Below are positions 34,123-44,979 of a stretch of 64,000 nt of DNA, piece by piece. Position numbers and translations under genes: made by a program. The notes under the pieces were generated by a model that worked only from the letters and a program-made list of their open reading frames with translations, did not search any database and was not told where the DNA came from. The stretch covers positions 20,957,501 to 21,021,500 of the forward strand of contig CANUEZ040000182.1 of the NCBI GenBank assembly GCA_948099385.1, given 5' to 3'. Position 1 is the stretch's first letter; each line of letters begins with the position of its first letter. The DNA is from Fasciola hepatica. Its lineage: Eukaryota > Platyhelminthes > Trematoda > Plagiorchiida > Fasciolidae.

Positions 34123-37100
34123 GTCGTCCTCCAACACAAATAATTCCATTTAATAAAATTGGATCGAGTTTTAATAGGGTCCTGTTCATCGGAGATTTGT
34201 TAGTGCATAGGTTATTGCTCCTGTCTCGTAGCCATTTTAGCTCTTCGCCATAGACCTTAGCTTGTGCAATCAAATAAATCAATGTCGTTTAACTTCAAGG
34301 GCCCAGTTGTCAATCCTAGATCCGTGCGCCCGCCTCTCGTGACTACAACGTACATTTTAAAACGGGTTAACCAAGTTGCCGCCTTCAGCAAGTGCAACCA
34401 ACTGGAGTGCCTAGCTAGAAGTGCGTCCGTCCATGCATCCTGCAACACTGTGAGAACTGTACCCGAAGGCTGCTTCAACTCAACCTTTGGTGGTGCTGCA
34501 GGCACCGTAGGACTGATCGGCCATGAAGCTTCATCTTTCGTCAAGAATTTAGGACCTTCGAACCAGCAGCTGATATCACTGGGTGATTTTGTGCCTCTTG
34601 ATGCCAAGTCTGCAGGGTTAGCCTCCGATCTGACATGACGCCACTGCCAGGGTTCCGACCACTGATGGATTTCAGCCAAACGGTTGGCAACGTACGTACT
34701 GAATCTCGTTTCAGTGTTGTTTATGTAGTGCAAAACTATAGCAGAGTCCGTCCAGTAGTAGATCTTACCAAACTTGATTCCAGTTTCTTCCATAATAATC
34801 CAAGAAACTCTAACGGCCAGTCTTGCTGCGGCTAACTCCAATCGAGGGATCGTTACGGTCTTCAGAGGAGCTACCTTGACTTAGAGAACAGTGGGGCACA
34901 GTAGGGGGCTACGTCCCTTGGAACCACTCTGGAATACGCCACCACCCCATAGCCAACTTCAGAAGCGTCACAAAATACATGAAGCTGTACACCTTCGTTC
35001 AGTGAGTCACCTCTAATAATAGAAAGCTGAATTTTGAATGCGCATAGTTGTTCCATACTTCTAAACCACTCATTCCAGCATCGTAGGGGTTCTTCTCCAA
35101 TTGGGTCGTCCCAACCAAGCTCCAAGCGGCACGGTGATTGCAATAACACCTTGCCTGGCAGATTGAAAGGTGAAACCAACCCTGGTGGGTTGAACACGGA
35201 TGATACTATAGACAACAAGCCACGCCTTGTTTGAGGTTTTTCGCGTACTGCGAATGAAAACTGGAACGCGTCTTCTTTTGCATTCCATTCTAACCCCAAC
35301 GTCCTCTCCGGCACAGGCATACAATCATCTATTTCCAAAGTGGGATGGGCCAGCTCATATTTTGGTAGAATATCCAGCATCTCCTTACGATTACACACCC
35401 ACTTATGAAGCCGGAACCCACCTCGTGATAGTAACTCACTCATCTGGATAGCAAAAACTCTTGCATTCTCCTAAGTGGGCAAAGAAAAAAAACAGTCGTC
35501 TACATAGAAGTTGTTATACACGGCCCTGGAGGCGTAATCCTCATACTGTCCTCCCCAATCGTCTGCCGTGCGACGTAACGCGAAATTTGCACAAAATGGG
35601 GAGGAAGTGGCACCAAAGGGGTGGGCATTCATCTGATATTCAACGAGATTACCACCTAGTCGACCATTTTCCCACCAGAGGAACCTCAGTGCTTCTTTGT
35701 CTCTCGTCGGCACTCGAACGTGCATGAACATTTCTTCAATATCCGCAGCCAATGAGACAGATTCCTTTCGAAAACGAAACAACGCTCCGACTAAGCTTGC
35801 TGTCGTATTTGGGGCCTGTAGCAAGTAATCATTCAAGGAACGTCCCTGGAATGCAGCCGCACAGTCAAACACCACGGTCAACTTGCTAGGCTTTTTAGGG
35901 TTTGCAACTGCGTGATGTGGTAGGTACCACTTTGGCTCAAACCCCATTTTTAGCTGTACATCGGGCACTAACTGGGCGTGGCCCTTGCGCACATAACCCT
36001 CTATTACTGTAGAGTATTTGTCAAAGAATTCCGGGTCACGCGCAAACCTTTACCTCAAGCCGTTCAATCTCTCTTTGGCCACAACATAGTTGTTTGGATG
36101 TCTCACTTCAGGATTCCTCCACGGAAGTGCAACTTCATAGTGTCCGTTCAACCAGGTTATGGCATTGGAAACCATATCAACGGCCTGTTTGTCTTCTAAT
36201 GAAGGAGAGTTTTCCGATACACACCCATCGCAGAAATCGGCATTGTACAGTCGATCGATCTGTTCTGCTAAGGGGTCGATTCCCCTCTCAATGTGGTTTA
36301 CTGTCCTCACAAAGCGTGGTTCCTGGTTTATCGGACCGAGAACAATCCATCCTTAAATCGTCCGCACAGCATAGGGTTGTTTTCTTTTGCCGCTTCTTTG
36401 ATCTAATGCCCAATGTGCTTCTGGGACGTCGGCACCTATCAGGATCCGCACTCTCGAATCTTCCAGATTCTGTCTTTGGATGCAATGTAGGTGAGGCCAG
36501 GATAAAATGTCCGCATCTGTGCGGCACGGGACTGCTTGGATTGGTAGCCTATCAACACAAAAGGCTCTCTCTACATTCACGAAATCATTCTCTGACAATG
36601 AGTTCAGTCGCAGCTCCGTTATTCCCGAGTTCCAAGTGGTAGTCCCATTTACGGTCGAAATCGAAAGTGAGGTCGGGGATGCCTTCAGGCCTACCAGCTC
36701 CATAATGTCTTTTTGTATTAGAGTCACATCAGACCCACTGTCCAGCAGAGTGTAGGTCTCCACAGAGCCTCCCGGTCCGTCTACTCGCACTGGTAGTACA
36801 TCCAAACTGACCCGACATTCTGGCCTAAGAGTAGCCGCACAATTATTGGTCCGCTGCCCAGGCTTTCTTGCCTCGTCCGTACCAAGCTTATCCAGCTGCA
36901 GCCCTTGTGTTGTATCTTGCGTGACTCGATCGGTACATTGCTTCTGTGCAACATGCAGTAGAGGGTGGTGCAGTTTCGGACAACCTAATGTTGAAAATGG
37001 TTTGGAAACAGAACAGTTGCTAGACAGATGTCCACACCTGGGACACGAAAAATAAGCCTTGATTTCTTTGATCAATGCCCAACGACCGGGTATATCACGA

Positions 37101-38286
37101 GAAAGGAATCGCTGACATTCCTCAAGTGCGTGTATTCAATTACATACCGAACACCTATTAGCTGCGACCAACAAAGTACTACCTTGATTTGGCATGAACC
37201 GTGTCGCTTCTGGATGCTGGTTTTGTGCATAATTCCTCCAACTGGATGACCGCGAATACCTTTGAGCCTTGCTACTGGCAGCCAGTTTGCCAAACCTACT
37301 TCGAGCAATCCGTGCCTCACGGGACACTAGGTGCTGCAGATCTTGGAACCTCGGTTCGTCTCCCCTTCCCAAAATATCATCAACGGTCCTAGCCCACAAA
37401 TCCTGGAGACGCGTTGGTAGCATTCGAGTGATACGTTCCATAGTCTGCAATGAGTTGAGGTCTGACATGCAATTCATCTGCGTGAGGGCAACTTCACAGT
37501 TCAGCATTTTTGACGAAAATTTGGTCAGGGCATCCGAATCTTCCACTAGAGGCTTCAGACCTTGCAGTAAGCCGTCAATCAGTGAACGAGCCACTACATG
37601 ATCTTGTCCATACAGATCCTTTAGGATTTCCCTAGCCCTATTGTATGCCATTGTCGGAGGCAACATAACACATTCGGCAATCGTATCCCCTGATTGTCAT
37701 TTGCAGTAATGCATCAAATAAAGTAGGCGCTGGCCATCGTCTCGAACTCTACCTTCGACGTAATATTCGAACTGTTTCACAAACCTCCACTACGTTGACG
37801 AGCAGTCCGCAAATGACTCCAGTTCCACCCTGGGTAAGTCCAAACGATAATTCACTGCAGGTTCCGCCACTGGAACCAAGCTTATTGTTCGTGGTGCATC
37901 GTTCTGCACACGGCAATCACCTAGGTAACGAGAAAGATGTTCACTGACCATTACTCCACCCTTGACTTCATCTCCGTTGACTAGATCTGCTTCTTCCTCA
38001 GCGAGTGCCAGAAGCAGTTTCGCCATTTCCGTCTCATTCCTCATCTGAAGCAGCTTACGTTGCTTATCTAACCCTAATTGTTCTGCAACCTGCTTCTCCT
38101 TCAACTCAGCTAGCAACAGATCAGCTCTAGCTCTATGGGAAACCGAGCTAACCCTAGAACAACCTGATACACTACAGCCTGAGCAAGAAAAATGACCAAC
38201 ACCTACGGGCAGAGGGTTTTGAATCACCTGCAGGATATTGTCCTGCGTAATTTCATGCCTCAGCAATTGCCAAGGATATTGAGTAC
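34123..38286 (-). pseudogene. Pao/BEL gag-protease-RT-RNase H (broken)
   Basis: One minus-strand frame runs 38341 to 34873, interrupted by six stops: TAG 37790-37792, TGA 37697-37699, TGA 37136-37138, TAA 36353-36355, TAA 36050-36052 and TAG 35471-35473. Gag: coiled coil (LLLAELKEKQVAEQLGL), a DUF1759-type region and two Cys/His knuckles near 37.15 and 37.05 kb, the first crossed by a stop. Protease: LLDSGSDVTLI, DSG codons at 36734-36742. RT: LTVVFDCAAAFQG near 35.87 kb and YVDD at 35495-35506. RNase H follows a one-base frameshift near 34873: TIPRLELAAARLA and WTDSAIVLHYI. The start of integrase stops at VGGRL where the LINE is inserted. The gag start codon is unclear: the frame is open into the LTR, and the first clear in-frame ATG is near 38044. 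Confidence 0.9.
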
Positions 38287-38710
38287 TGTAAAGTCCAGTC
38301 ACCGGAACGTTCGAGCGACGCGTAGCAACCAATTTCGACACAATTCAAAACAAAGTCGATTCCAAATAGCTACGGTACTATATACAACAAATTAATTAAT
38401 TTTACAATAATCAAACCTCAATAGTGTTCCTTCTGGGCTCTTTCGCTCCAAATTGGACAACAAGTCAACAACTGCAGCCGGGTACAGCAAAGGTTAGCTA
38501 CAGAAGATGAGATTACCAAATACAGTCACAACGAAATTCGAGCTGAGCGACTCTCGCTCGAGGCAACGGCAGAAGTCCGGTTTGTGACAAAGATTTAAAG
38601 AAATAAAACAAACAATCGGAATTCCAGCAAAGATAGTTCATACGAATGATAAATATCGTTTGTAATATGGATGCTAAAGCATGGAACGGGGTTTATCGAA
38701 CTCCTTTACA
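38287..38710 (-). repeat. Pao/BEL 5' LTR
   Basis: 424 bp; on the element strand this is the upstream LTR carrying promoter and polyadenylation functions. It matches 23836-24260 almost throughout. Visible differences cluster near the outer end (TTTATCGAAC here, TTTCCTGAAC there). Confidence 0.93.
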
Positions 38711-38715
38711 CGCTA
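38711..38715. repeat. Target-site duplication, right (CGCTA)
   Basis: Matches 23831-23835. The original unoccupied site therefore joined 23830/35 to 38716. Confidence 0.85.
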
Positions 38716-39700
38716 TCTTTCCAGTTCCAACGGGGTATAAATTTTGTACAGAGACTCAACATCTTAGCAGATGTGAACGGAAACAGTGGCAGACTAATTT
38801 CGCCGTTATCCCATCCAAATTTAGCGGGGCGATGTGTTCGGCGAACTCGCTCACTAGCGCCCGTTCAAATTCCTTTATGGTGTAATACGCTCAGACAGAT
38901 CGCCACTCCCATCTTTATCGGTGTAAGTGCTGATGCTTGTTGATGCACTTACTGAGCTCCGGCTCACCGAGTTTTCTTTCTGTCTTTGCAGATCGTACAC
39001 GTGCAACCCCCATGGAAGGCACCGCATCCCGCATACTACAATGGTGGTTTCAACCTTCGTTACCACTGCTCACTGATGGTGTTCAAAAAGTGCGCCGAAG
39101 TATACAATAAAAAATCAGCACAACAAAGGAGTGAAGAACATTGAAAATCTTGGAAAAGTTCGGAATGGTACAGATTCTTACAGGTTCAGGGGACATGTTC
39201 TGCCTTCTGGAGTGGCACAATCCAGGTTTCTGCACTTGGTAAGATCGACGAGTTTGAAGCAAGGGAAAGGGGAAAAAATCCTATAATTGAAAAGTTGGGG
39301 TTTCGTTGGGGTCGGTCTACCTCGAGATAGCAACAATTTGTTTGAATGAACAAGATCACTGTCTGATAGCCTTGAAACGCCCAGGCTTGGTTAAACATTC
39401 CGGAACCGTGGAGACAGCGTCGCGGCAATCTGTAGTCCTTCGCATCGGTTTTTGATCTATATTACAATTACCGGCCTAAAGAAGATATTGATGTTCGATG
39501 AATGTAGGTGTGGGATCCTGGCAATTCACTTATTTAGCGTTGGCTCATGACGCTTTTCTTCGAACTGATGACCAGAACAAAGCAGACCTGCAGGGTGAAT
39601 ACTTTGGTAGTGCGCACGAAGTAGACAGTGCGGCACTAGTCGATTTGACGCTGCTACGTCTTCTGTTGGAGTTAAACTAACTGGGTCTTTCAGAGGTAAT
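38716..39700. other. No gene seen; right flank of the Pao/BEL insertion
   Basis: Short frames only. No domain or repeat recognised. Confidence 0.3.
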
Positions 39701-39711
39701 CGTGCGTAAGT

Positions 39712-42420
39712 AATTCCTTCAGATATATCTTGAGGAATTAAATACCCATAAGTCAGCTGATCTAGAAGGCATCCATCCAGTTGTCATCAAGCCGTTGGGA
39801 GATATCATAGCTCCATCGGTGTTTAAGCTGTACAGATCTACGCTGGAGCAGAGTAAACTGTCTCAGGACTAGAAAACCATCCTTGTAGCACCCAGCCCGT
39901 TCGTAATATCGGTTTTGATCGGTTCCGGTCGGTACACTTAATAGACCATTTTACACGGGCCAAAATTGAATTTATACGGAGGAAATTGACGACCGAAGTG
40001 ATGTGTGATACTCGGTTGGTGTTTTATTTAAATGTATTGGTTTGACTTATCGAAATGTCCTGAGACCCTCGGTAAAGGTCGCTCTATTTTATTCCTTCGA
40101 AATGAAAAAATTAGACCAATAATCAGAAAATCATAGATAAGAAGATAGAAATGGGCACCGCATTATGTGGTTTGGGGAGAGTGGAAGAAATTTACGCGGC
40201 ATATCACGTATTTCAAACGGTTGGCACAATTGTGCGGTTTAAACCGCTCAGAAACCGGCCGAAAACCACTTCGAAACCAATCGGTTTTCGGCCAGTTTTC
40301 AAGCGGTTTTTACTGTTACGCCGATTGCTTTTCGAGAGGTTTCTGAGTGATTTCTGACCGGTTCGCTGGACGGTTTGTGAACGGTTTCCGAGAGGTTTGT
40401 GCCAGTCGTTCGAAATACGTGATATGCTTTTTCACTTATTCCAAATTATGTATTACGTTGCTCAATTCTATCTCCTAATTTAGGACTTTCCGGTAATTGT
40501 CCTTATTTTACCCATTTCAAGGGAATAAAATAGAGCGACCCATACTGAGGGTCTCAGGACATTTCAATGAAATAAACCAATACATTTTATCGAAGCGCCA
40601 ATTGAGCATCGTACATTACTTCGGTCGTCAACTTCCTTCGTATAAGTTCGATGATGGTCCGTGTAAAATGGTCCAATAAACAAACGGACCAAAAACCAGT
40701 CGGTGTAATAGTAAAATCCGATCGGTTTCGGAGCGGTTTTGCACCGTTTTTGCTGCAAGGACGCTCATGCGACCTGTAATGGTCGTGGCAATATATAAGA
40801 GTGGACCTAAGTCGGCCAAGGGCTAACTCATAGCCTATAGTGTATATTATAGGCCGGTAAGCCTAACCAGCATCCTGTGCTAAGCGCTAGAGGAGTTCAT
40901 CCGGACGCAAGTCTGCGAGCACCTGCTTTAGAGAGAGTTCTGTGCTTTGCCCAGGTCAGCGTGGATTTCTTAAAAAACACGTCGTGCTTAATCAATCTCT
41001 TGAGCTTCCTAGAGAGGAGTCACTGGAAGACTGGATGTAGGTAAACAGTTTGAAGTGTGTCATTTTGAATTCGGAAAAGCATTTGACTCGATAAACTACC
41101 GGTTTCTACTAATCTTGTTGAGGTCATTTTGTATAAATGGGTAAATTCAAACATGGCTTAAGGACCTCCCTACCGATAGAACGTCTTACGTTAGAGTAAG
41201 TTGCGATAACTCGAAGCTAGAAAACGTCACCAGTGGAGTATTGCGGGGGTCTTTTCTAGGCCCACTACTTTTTCCTCCGTTTATACATGATTAAACATCA
41301 GTCCTACAGTCATCAAGCTTATTTTTTGCGTATGATGTGAAATCAGTTGGGGTTCAAGGGAGAGGGGAGTTAAACAGAGACATACTAGCCGTTCTAAGGT
41401 GGGTAAAAAAAGTGGGATTTACCTCTTAACGCTTGAAAAATTCACTTGTTGTTACGGGCAGCGAAAAGCCTGTCAGTTTCACACGACCAATACCTATTTA
41501 CTGTAAATTCAGTGGACAGGGTTAAAGCCCATGAGATTGTGGTGACTTCCGATCTTAAGTGGGTGCGCAGTGTGAAGCAGTTGCACAGAAGACAGGTGGT
41601 GAACTCTTTAGGTTGAGATCAGCGTTGTCGTTCCGACAACCAAAGGTTTTCATACCACTGTACATGCCTCCTCCTTTAGAAAACTGTGTTCAGGCATGGT
41701 TCTCTTTCTACAAATAGGACGCTGCCTGTTTGTAAAGGGTGCAGCGTCTTGCAATGCGCACGGTTGGGGCTCATAGGAGCTAGACGTACGAGCATAGATT
41801 CCATGACCACAAGCTTTTCTCTGGGGAATGAGGGGATGCCATAGAGACGTTTAAGGTAAAAGAAGGTTTTTCTGGGATTAGACTGGAGAGTCTATCCCAT
41901 ATGGTAACAGGCTCTCGGATAAGAGGTCACAGGAAGGAGCTGGTGAAAGTTCGATCTAGATTGATAGCCAGAACTCACTTCTTCAACAGTAGGGTCGTGG
42001 ACTACCGGAATAGACTGCCCGAAGAAGTAATGAAACTGGGGACCGTCCAGGCATTCAAGGGGGCCTTAGGTCATAAGGGGAACGAGATCATTTCTGACAG
42101 TGAGCTAGGAGCATGTCTCTAGACGGACCGCTGTAAACACTAGAGTCCGTCTGACGTGCTTCACTGTTGAGTGTTTTGATTTGTTGCATAATGGCTCAGT
42201 AAACACCCACAATGCAAAATTTCTCTCGCAGTTGATGTGCAATGGGGTTTCCCGTTTCCCTCCTATTTCTAGCAGGGATTCAAGGAAGTAAACCGCCCAG
42301 TGAAAGGTCCTTAACTAGTGTACATACCACCGAAGGAATTCTGGAGGCTCGATTGGCCGTGGTCATTACCTGTCCTGGGCAAATTGAACTGACCTGAACT
42401 AAACTGAATTCTGTACTTTA
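39712..42420 (+). mobile_element. CR1/L2-type LINE RT, interrupted and decayed
   Basis: Reverse transcriptase begins with EELNTHKSADLEGIHPVVIK (39730-39790) and KLSQD before the insertion. It resumes at about 40845 with RPVSLTSILC, then FGKAFDSINYRF, TSGVLRGSFLGPLLF, FFAYDVKSV (catalytic FADD changed to FAYD, near 41320) and the C-terminus RGHRKELVKVRSRL ... NRLPEEVMKLGTVQAFKGAL (41928-42065). A degenerate GAACT/TGAAC tandem at about 42386-42418 looks like the 3' tail. Multiple stops and frameshifts. It belongs to a different clade from the LINE at 26-34 kb. Confidence 0.78.
39905..40840. mobile_element. Foldback/MITE-like element inserted in the LINE
   Basis: Two long inverted arms occupy almost the whole interval. 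Perfect sub-blocks include GAAATGTCCTGAGACCCTC (40052-40070) against its complement at 40547-40565, and GCATATCACGTATTTC (40199-40214) against 40412-40427. GACCATTTTACACGG (39944-39958) pairs with a block near 40659-40673. An inner hairpin GGCCGAAAACC/GGTTTTCGGCC is centred near 40277. No coding frame is recognised. It splits the RT of the surrounding LINE, showing that it is an insertion. End points are approximate and a target duplication was not identified. Confidence 0.75.
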
Positions 42421-42885
42421 CACTTGCAACTCCTTTTGAAAGAACCTGGCCGTTGCGTGTTACGGTTTAAGAATGGAAACCGATGGAAACCCATTGAGAC
42501 AATTATTTTTGGATCATTGAGCTTTCTTTCATACATTGCCGAAACAGCAGAATACGTTTTGGTAATTGTAGTTAAACTCAAAAGAAACCAAAAAGAAACC
42601 CAGAACGTACATCGGTTATTCACCACGTAGATAGTACAGACATATTTCAGGCTCGCTGTTGAGGCAGTTTTTTGTACAGCCGAAACACAGCAGTGTTTTA
42701 TACATAACACCGAGGCGTTAATTGGTTAAAATTATAGTTTTTACTATTTATTATCCCACCAATCAAACGAGCATGACCCAAGTATGGCAATGACTTCGTC
42801 GTTGAAAACTTGGGACCACACTGATAAGATACGTGCCTCTGCTTGGAGCGTACTTGGTGCCACCCGCACTTTATTCGGGAGACTA
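42421..42885. other. No gene seen
   Basis: Nothing recognised beyond short frames; it lies between two LINE fragments. Confidence 0.3.
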
Positions 42886-42889
42886 TCGT

Positions 42890-43290
42890 ACAGTGCCTGT
42901 AGGTTGCTTCACACTGCCAACGTTCGTCCATGATTAGAGGCTGGTGGAGCTACTGCTCTTCCACGCACAGCTACTGAGTTGCAGAAGCTGGGCGGAGTTC
43001 AAAGGACAGCAATCTGGCTTGTTTTTGGACTATGGAAGACGCGCTTTTACGTACGGTTGCAGGTACTAGGGTTGTTTTTAGAGTCGTATTAAAAGGTGAG
43101 AGGAGACGTTATCTGCATCCGAAAAGTAATCCGGGGCGAAATTGGGCTGGGGTTGCAAGCAAAACTCCTTTATCGGGATCACGAACGCACAAGGGGCATC
43201 TCATGGCGCTCAAGAAGCTGCATTCGACAGGGCTGTCGTTGATCTGCTGTTTATCCAGAAGGGCAACTAACTTGTAGAGCTTACTGCCGG
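42890..43290 (+). pseudogene. LINE RT thumb fragment
   Basis: Across small frame breaks the sequence reads VQRTAIWLVFGLWKTRFYV, LQVLGLFLES and RGDVICIRKVI. This is the conserved thumb block of CR1/L2-type ORF2 (typically VQRRATRL.. LGLFSLERRR.RGDLI..YKI). No other domain is retained. Confidence 0.55.
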
Positions 43291-43299
43291 CTGACATGG

Positions 43300-44970
43300 T
43301 GGAAGAGCACTACCAAATGGGTTTCAAGTTGAAGCTGGATGCTGACGTAAACGAGAAATGGCTAAGATCCTTCTCCTGAGGCTTACAGTCTGGAGCATTT
43401 GGAGACAAGGAAATGTCTCACTCCTTATGGTTATGAGGAGTGAAGACTTAGATACGTATACCTGTGCGAACTAACTACAACAATCTTCCGTCATGTAATA
43501 AATTCTCATTAAACCTCATAGATATAACGTACACATACGCGGACGCGGATCGTGCCCTAACCAGAGACTAAAAACTATAGTGAGCACAAGGATGATAGCC
43601 TCAGCAGCAGCATTTTGTCACCCAAATATTTACCCAAACGCGACTAAGCTTTTACGTGAATTCACGCCGATCACCGTCCCCTCTGTTGCATCCTGAAACT
43701 GCAAACGGTAATGAAAAATGCACAAGAACAGTAAGAATGCGTTTATAGTTAGACGAAAGTGGTATTTTGTACTCAAGCCTTTACAAACCTTGTATTTCCA
43801 TGAAAAACCTCTGTGATACAGATTATGAGTCATACGGTTAACTTTCAGTGATGAACCACTAAACGGTCTTTTGACGATTCCCACATGGCTCGCTTAGGTG
43901 TAAACCCTGGGCAGACTGCAACTAGTTCGCCAGCGCTACCGGAGGCCTTAAGGGAACCATACGAGCTTTCCAACACTTGGGATGTAAAGAATGCAAAAAC
44001 ATCAGCACGGTTTTCGATTCCCATCGTTTTGCTAAAACAATAGCTGAACTCATCTCTTTCCTGTCTTTTAAGCAATTTTTAAATTCTCTTATAAGCAGGC
44101 TATGAGTTTTGCAACAGTAAAGGCGTATATTATTCAGATTTACAAAGTGCTTTCATCAAAAAATATGCTTTCCGTTCTTATCAAAAATCACAATGTAAGT
44201 CACTAAATTACTTTTCTACTGGAGTTTATTTGTAACCTGTTTTATTACCTCTGGATTATACATTTTTGTTGCTTGCAGGACTGTGGGCAGTGTGCTGTTT
44301 GGGTTATTCTACCATTTTAAGATCCTTCCCCTTTTCGAACTAAATCAGTAAGTCATCTATATTTGTAAAAAGTGACTGGCACTAAGAATGGTAAATAAAT
44401 TTATCGAATAAAAATATCGTGGCCATATGAACAAGATGGTTTATTGTTCATTCCTAGACAGTACAGGAGGTTACGACCATCCCCTGAGGGGATACTCAGT
44501 TTTGTTTTTCATGGTGCACGTTGGTATTATCCATGGAATATTTTAAGAACCATCGTTATACCCTAACTAACAAAAAGGTTTTAAATGTGATGTAGGTTTG
44601 ATTATATCGAGCATAAACTATTTATTCAGGAAATGCACTTTTAGTCACCTTTCAACGCGCCCAAATTAGATAACATATCCCTGATTTATCCTTTCGAAAG
44701 TAGAACTTATGATCTTGCCGGTAATTCCTAAGTAATACTTTATATTTTACAGAAGACCCAGACAGTATTAGTGTCCACTTGAGTGTCAGCTTGCAGTGCT
44801 TTGAGTTTATATCTGGCCCTACTATTGAGGGACCCTCAAAGGTACAGTCAGAGGGCCCGGAACGTGCGCTTAGATCATGCCTTATTTGCATGATTGTATA
44901 CTCAATGTAGGATATACATCAGTAAAGTTTACACTTATTACCCGATTTTACAACTGGGGTACGGTCCAAG
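43300..44970. other. No gene recognised
   Basis: AT-richer sequence. A minus-strand frame at 44075-43845 is open, but no family is recognised. No repeat structure was noticed. Confidence 0.3.
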
Positions 44971-44979
44971 CGTATTTCT

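Larger units (their letters stand above)
23836..38710 (-). mobile_element. Full-length Pao/BEL LTR retrotransposon with nested LINE
   Basis: The element is bounded by two LTRs beginning TGTAAAG and ending CTTTACA, and flanked by the 5-bp direct duplication CGCTA (23831-23835 and 38711-38715). Total length is 14,875 bp; subtracting the 8,452-bp LINE at 25671-34122 leaves about 6.42 kb, normal for Pao/BEL. On the minus strand the order is LTR, gag, protease, reverse transcriptase, RNase H, integrase, LTR, with no envelope gene recognised. The LTRs differ at roughly ten positions by eye, so the insertion is fairly young. Pol carries several stops and frameshifts, so this copy cannot be autonomous. 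A G-rich stretch next to the 3' LTR (about 24261-24275) is the likely polypurine tract; no primer-binding site was recognised. Confidence 0.93.

Noticed and set aside
33855..34282. Open frames with long poly-Asn, poly-Ile or poly-Leu runs
   Set aside because: They cross the (ATT)n tail of the LINE and join unrelated sequence.
23836..38710. An envelope gene in the Pao/BEL element
   Set aside because: After the integrase C-terminus only about 120 nt and a purine-rich tract remain before the LTR; no further frame is present.
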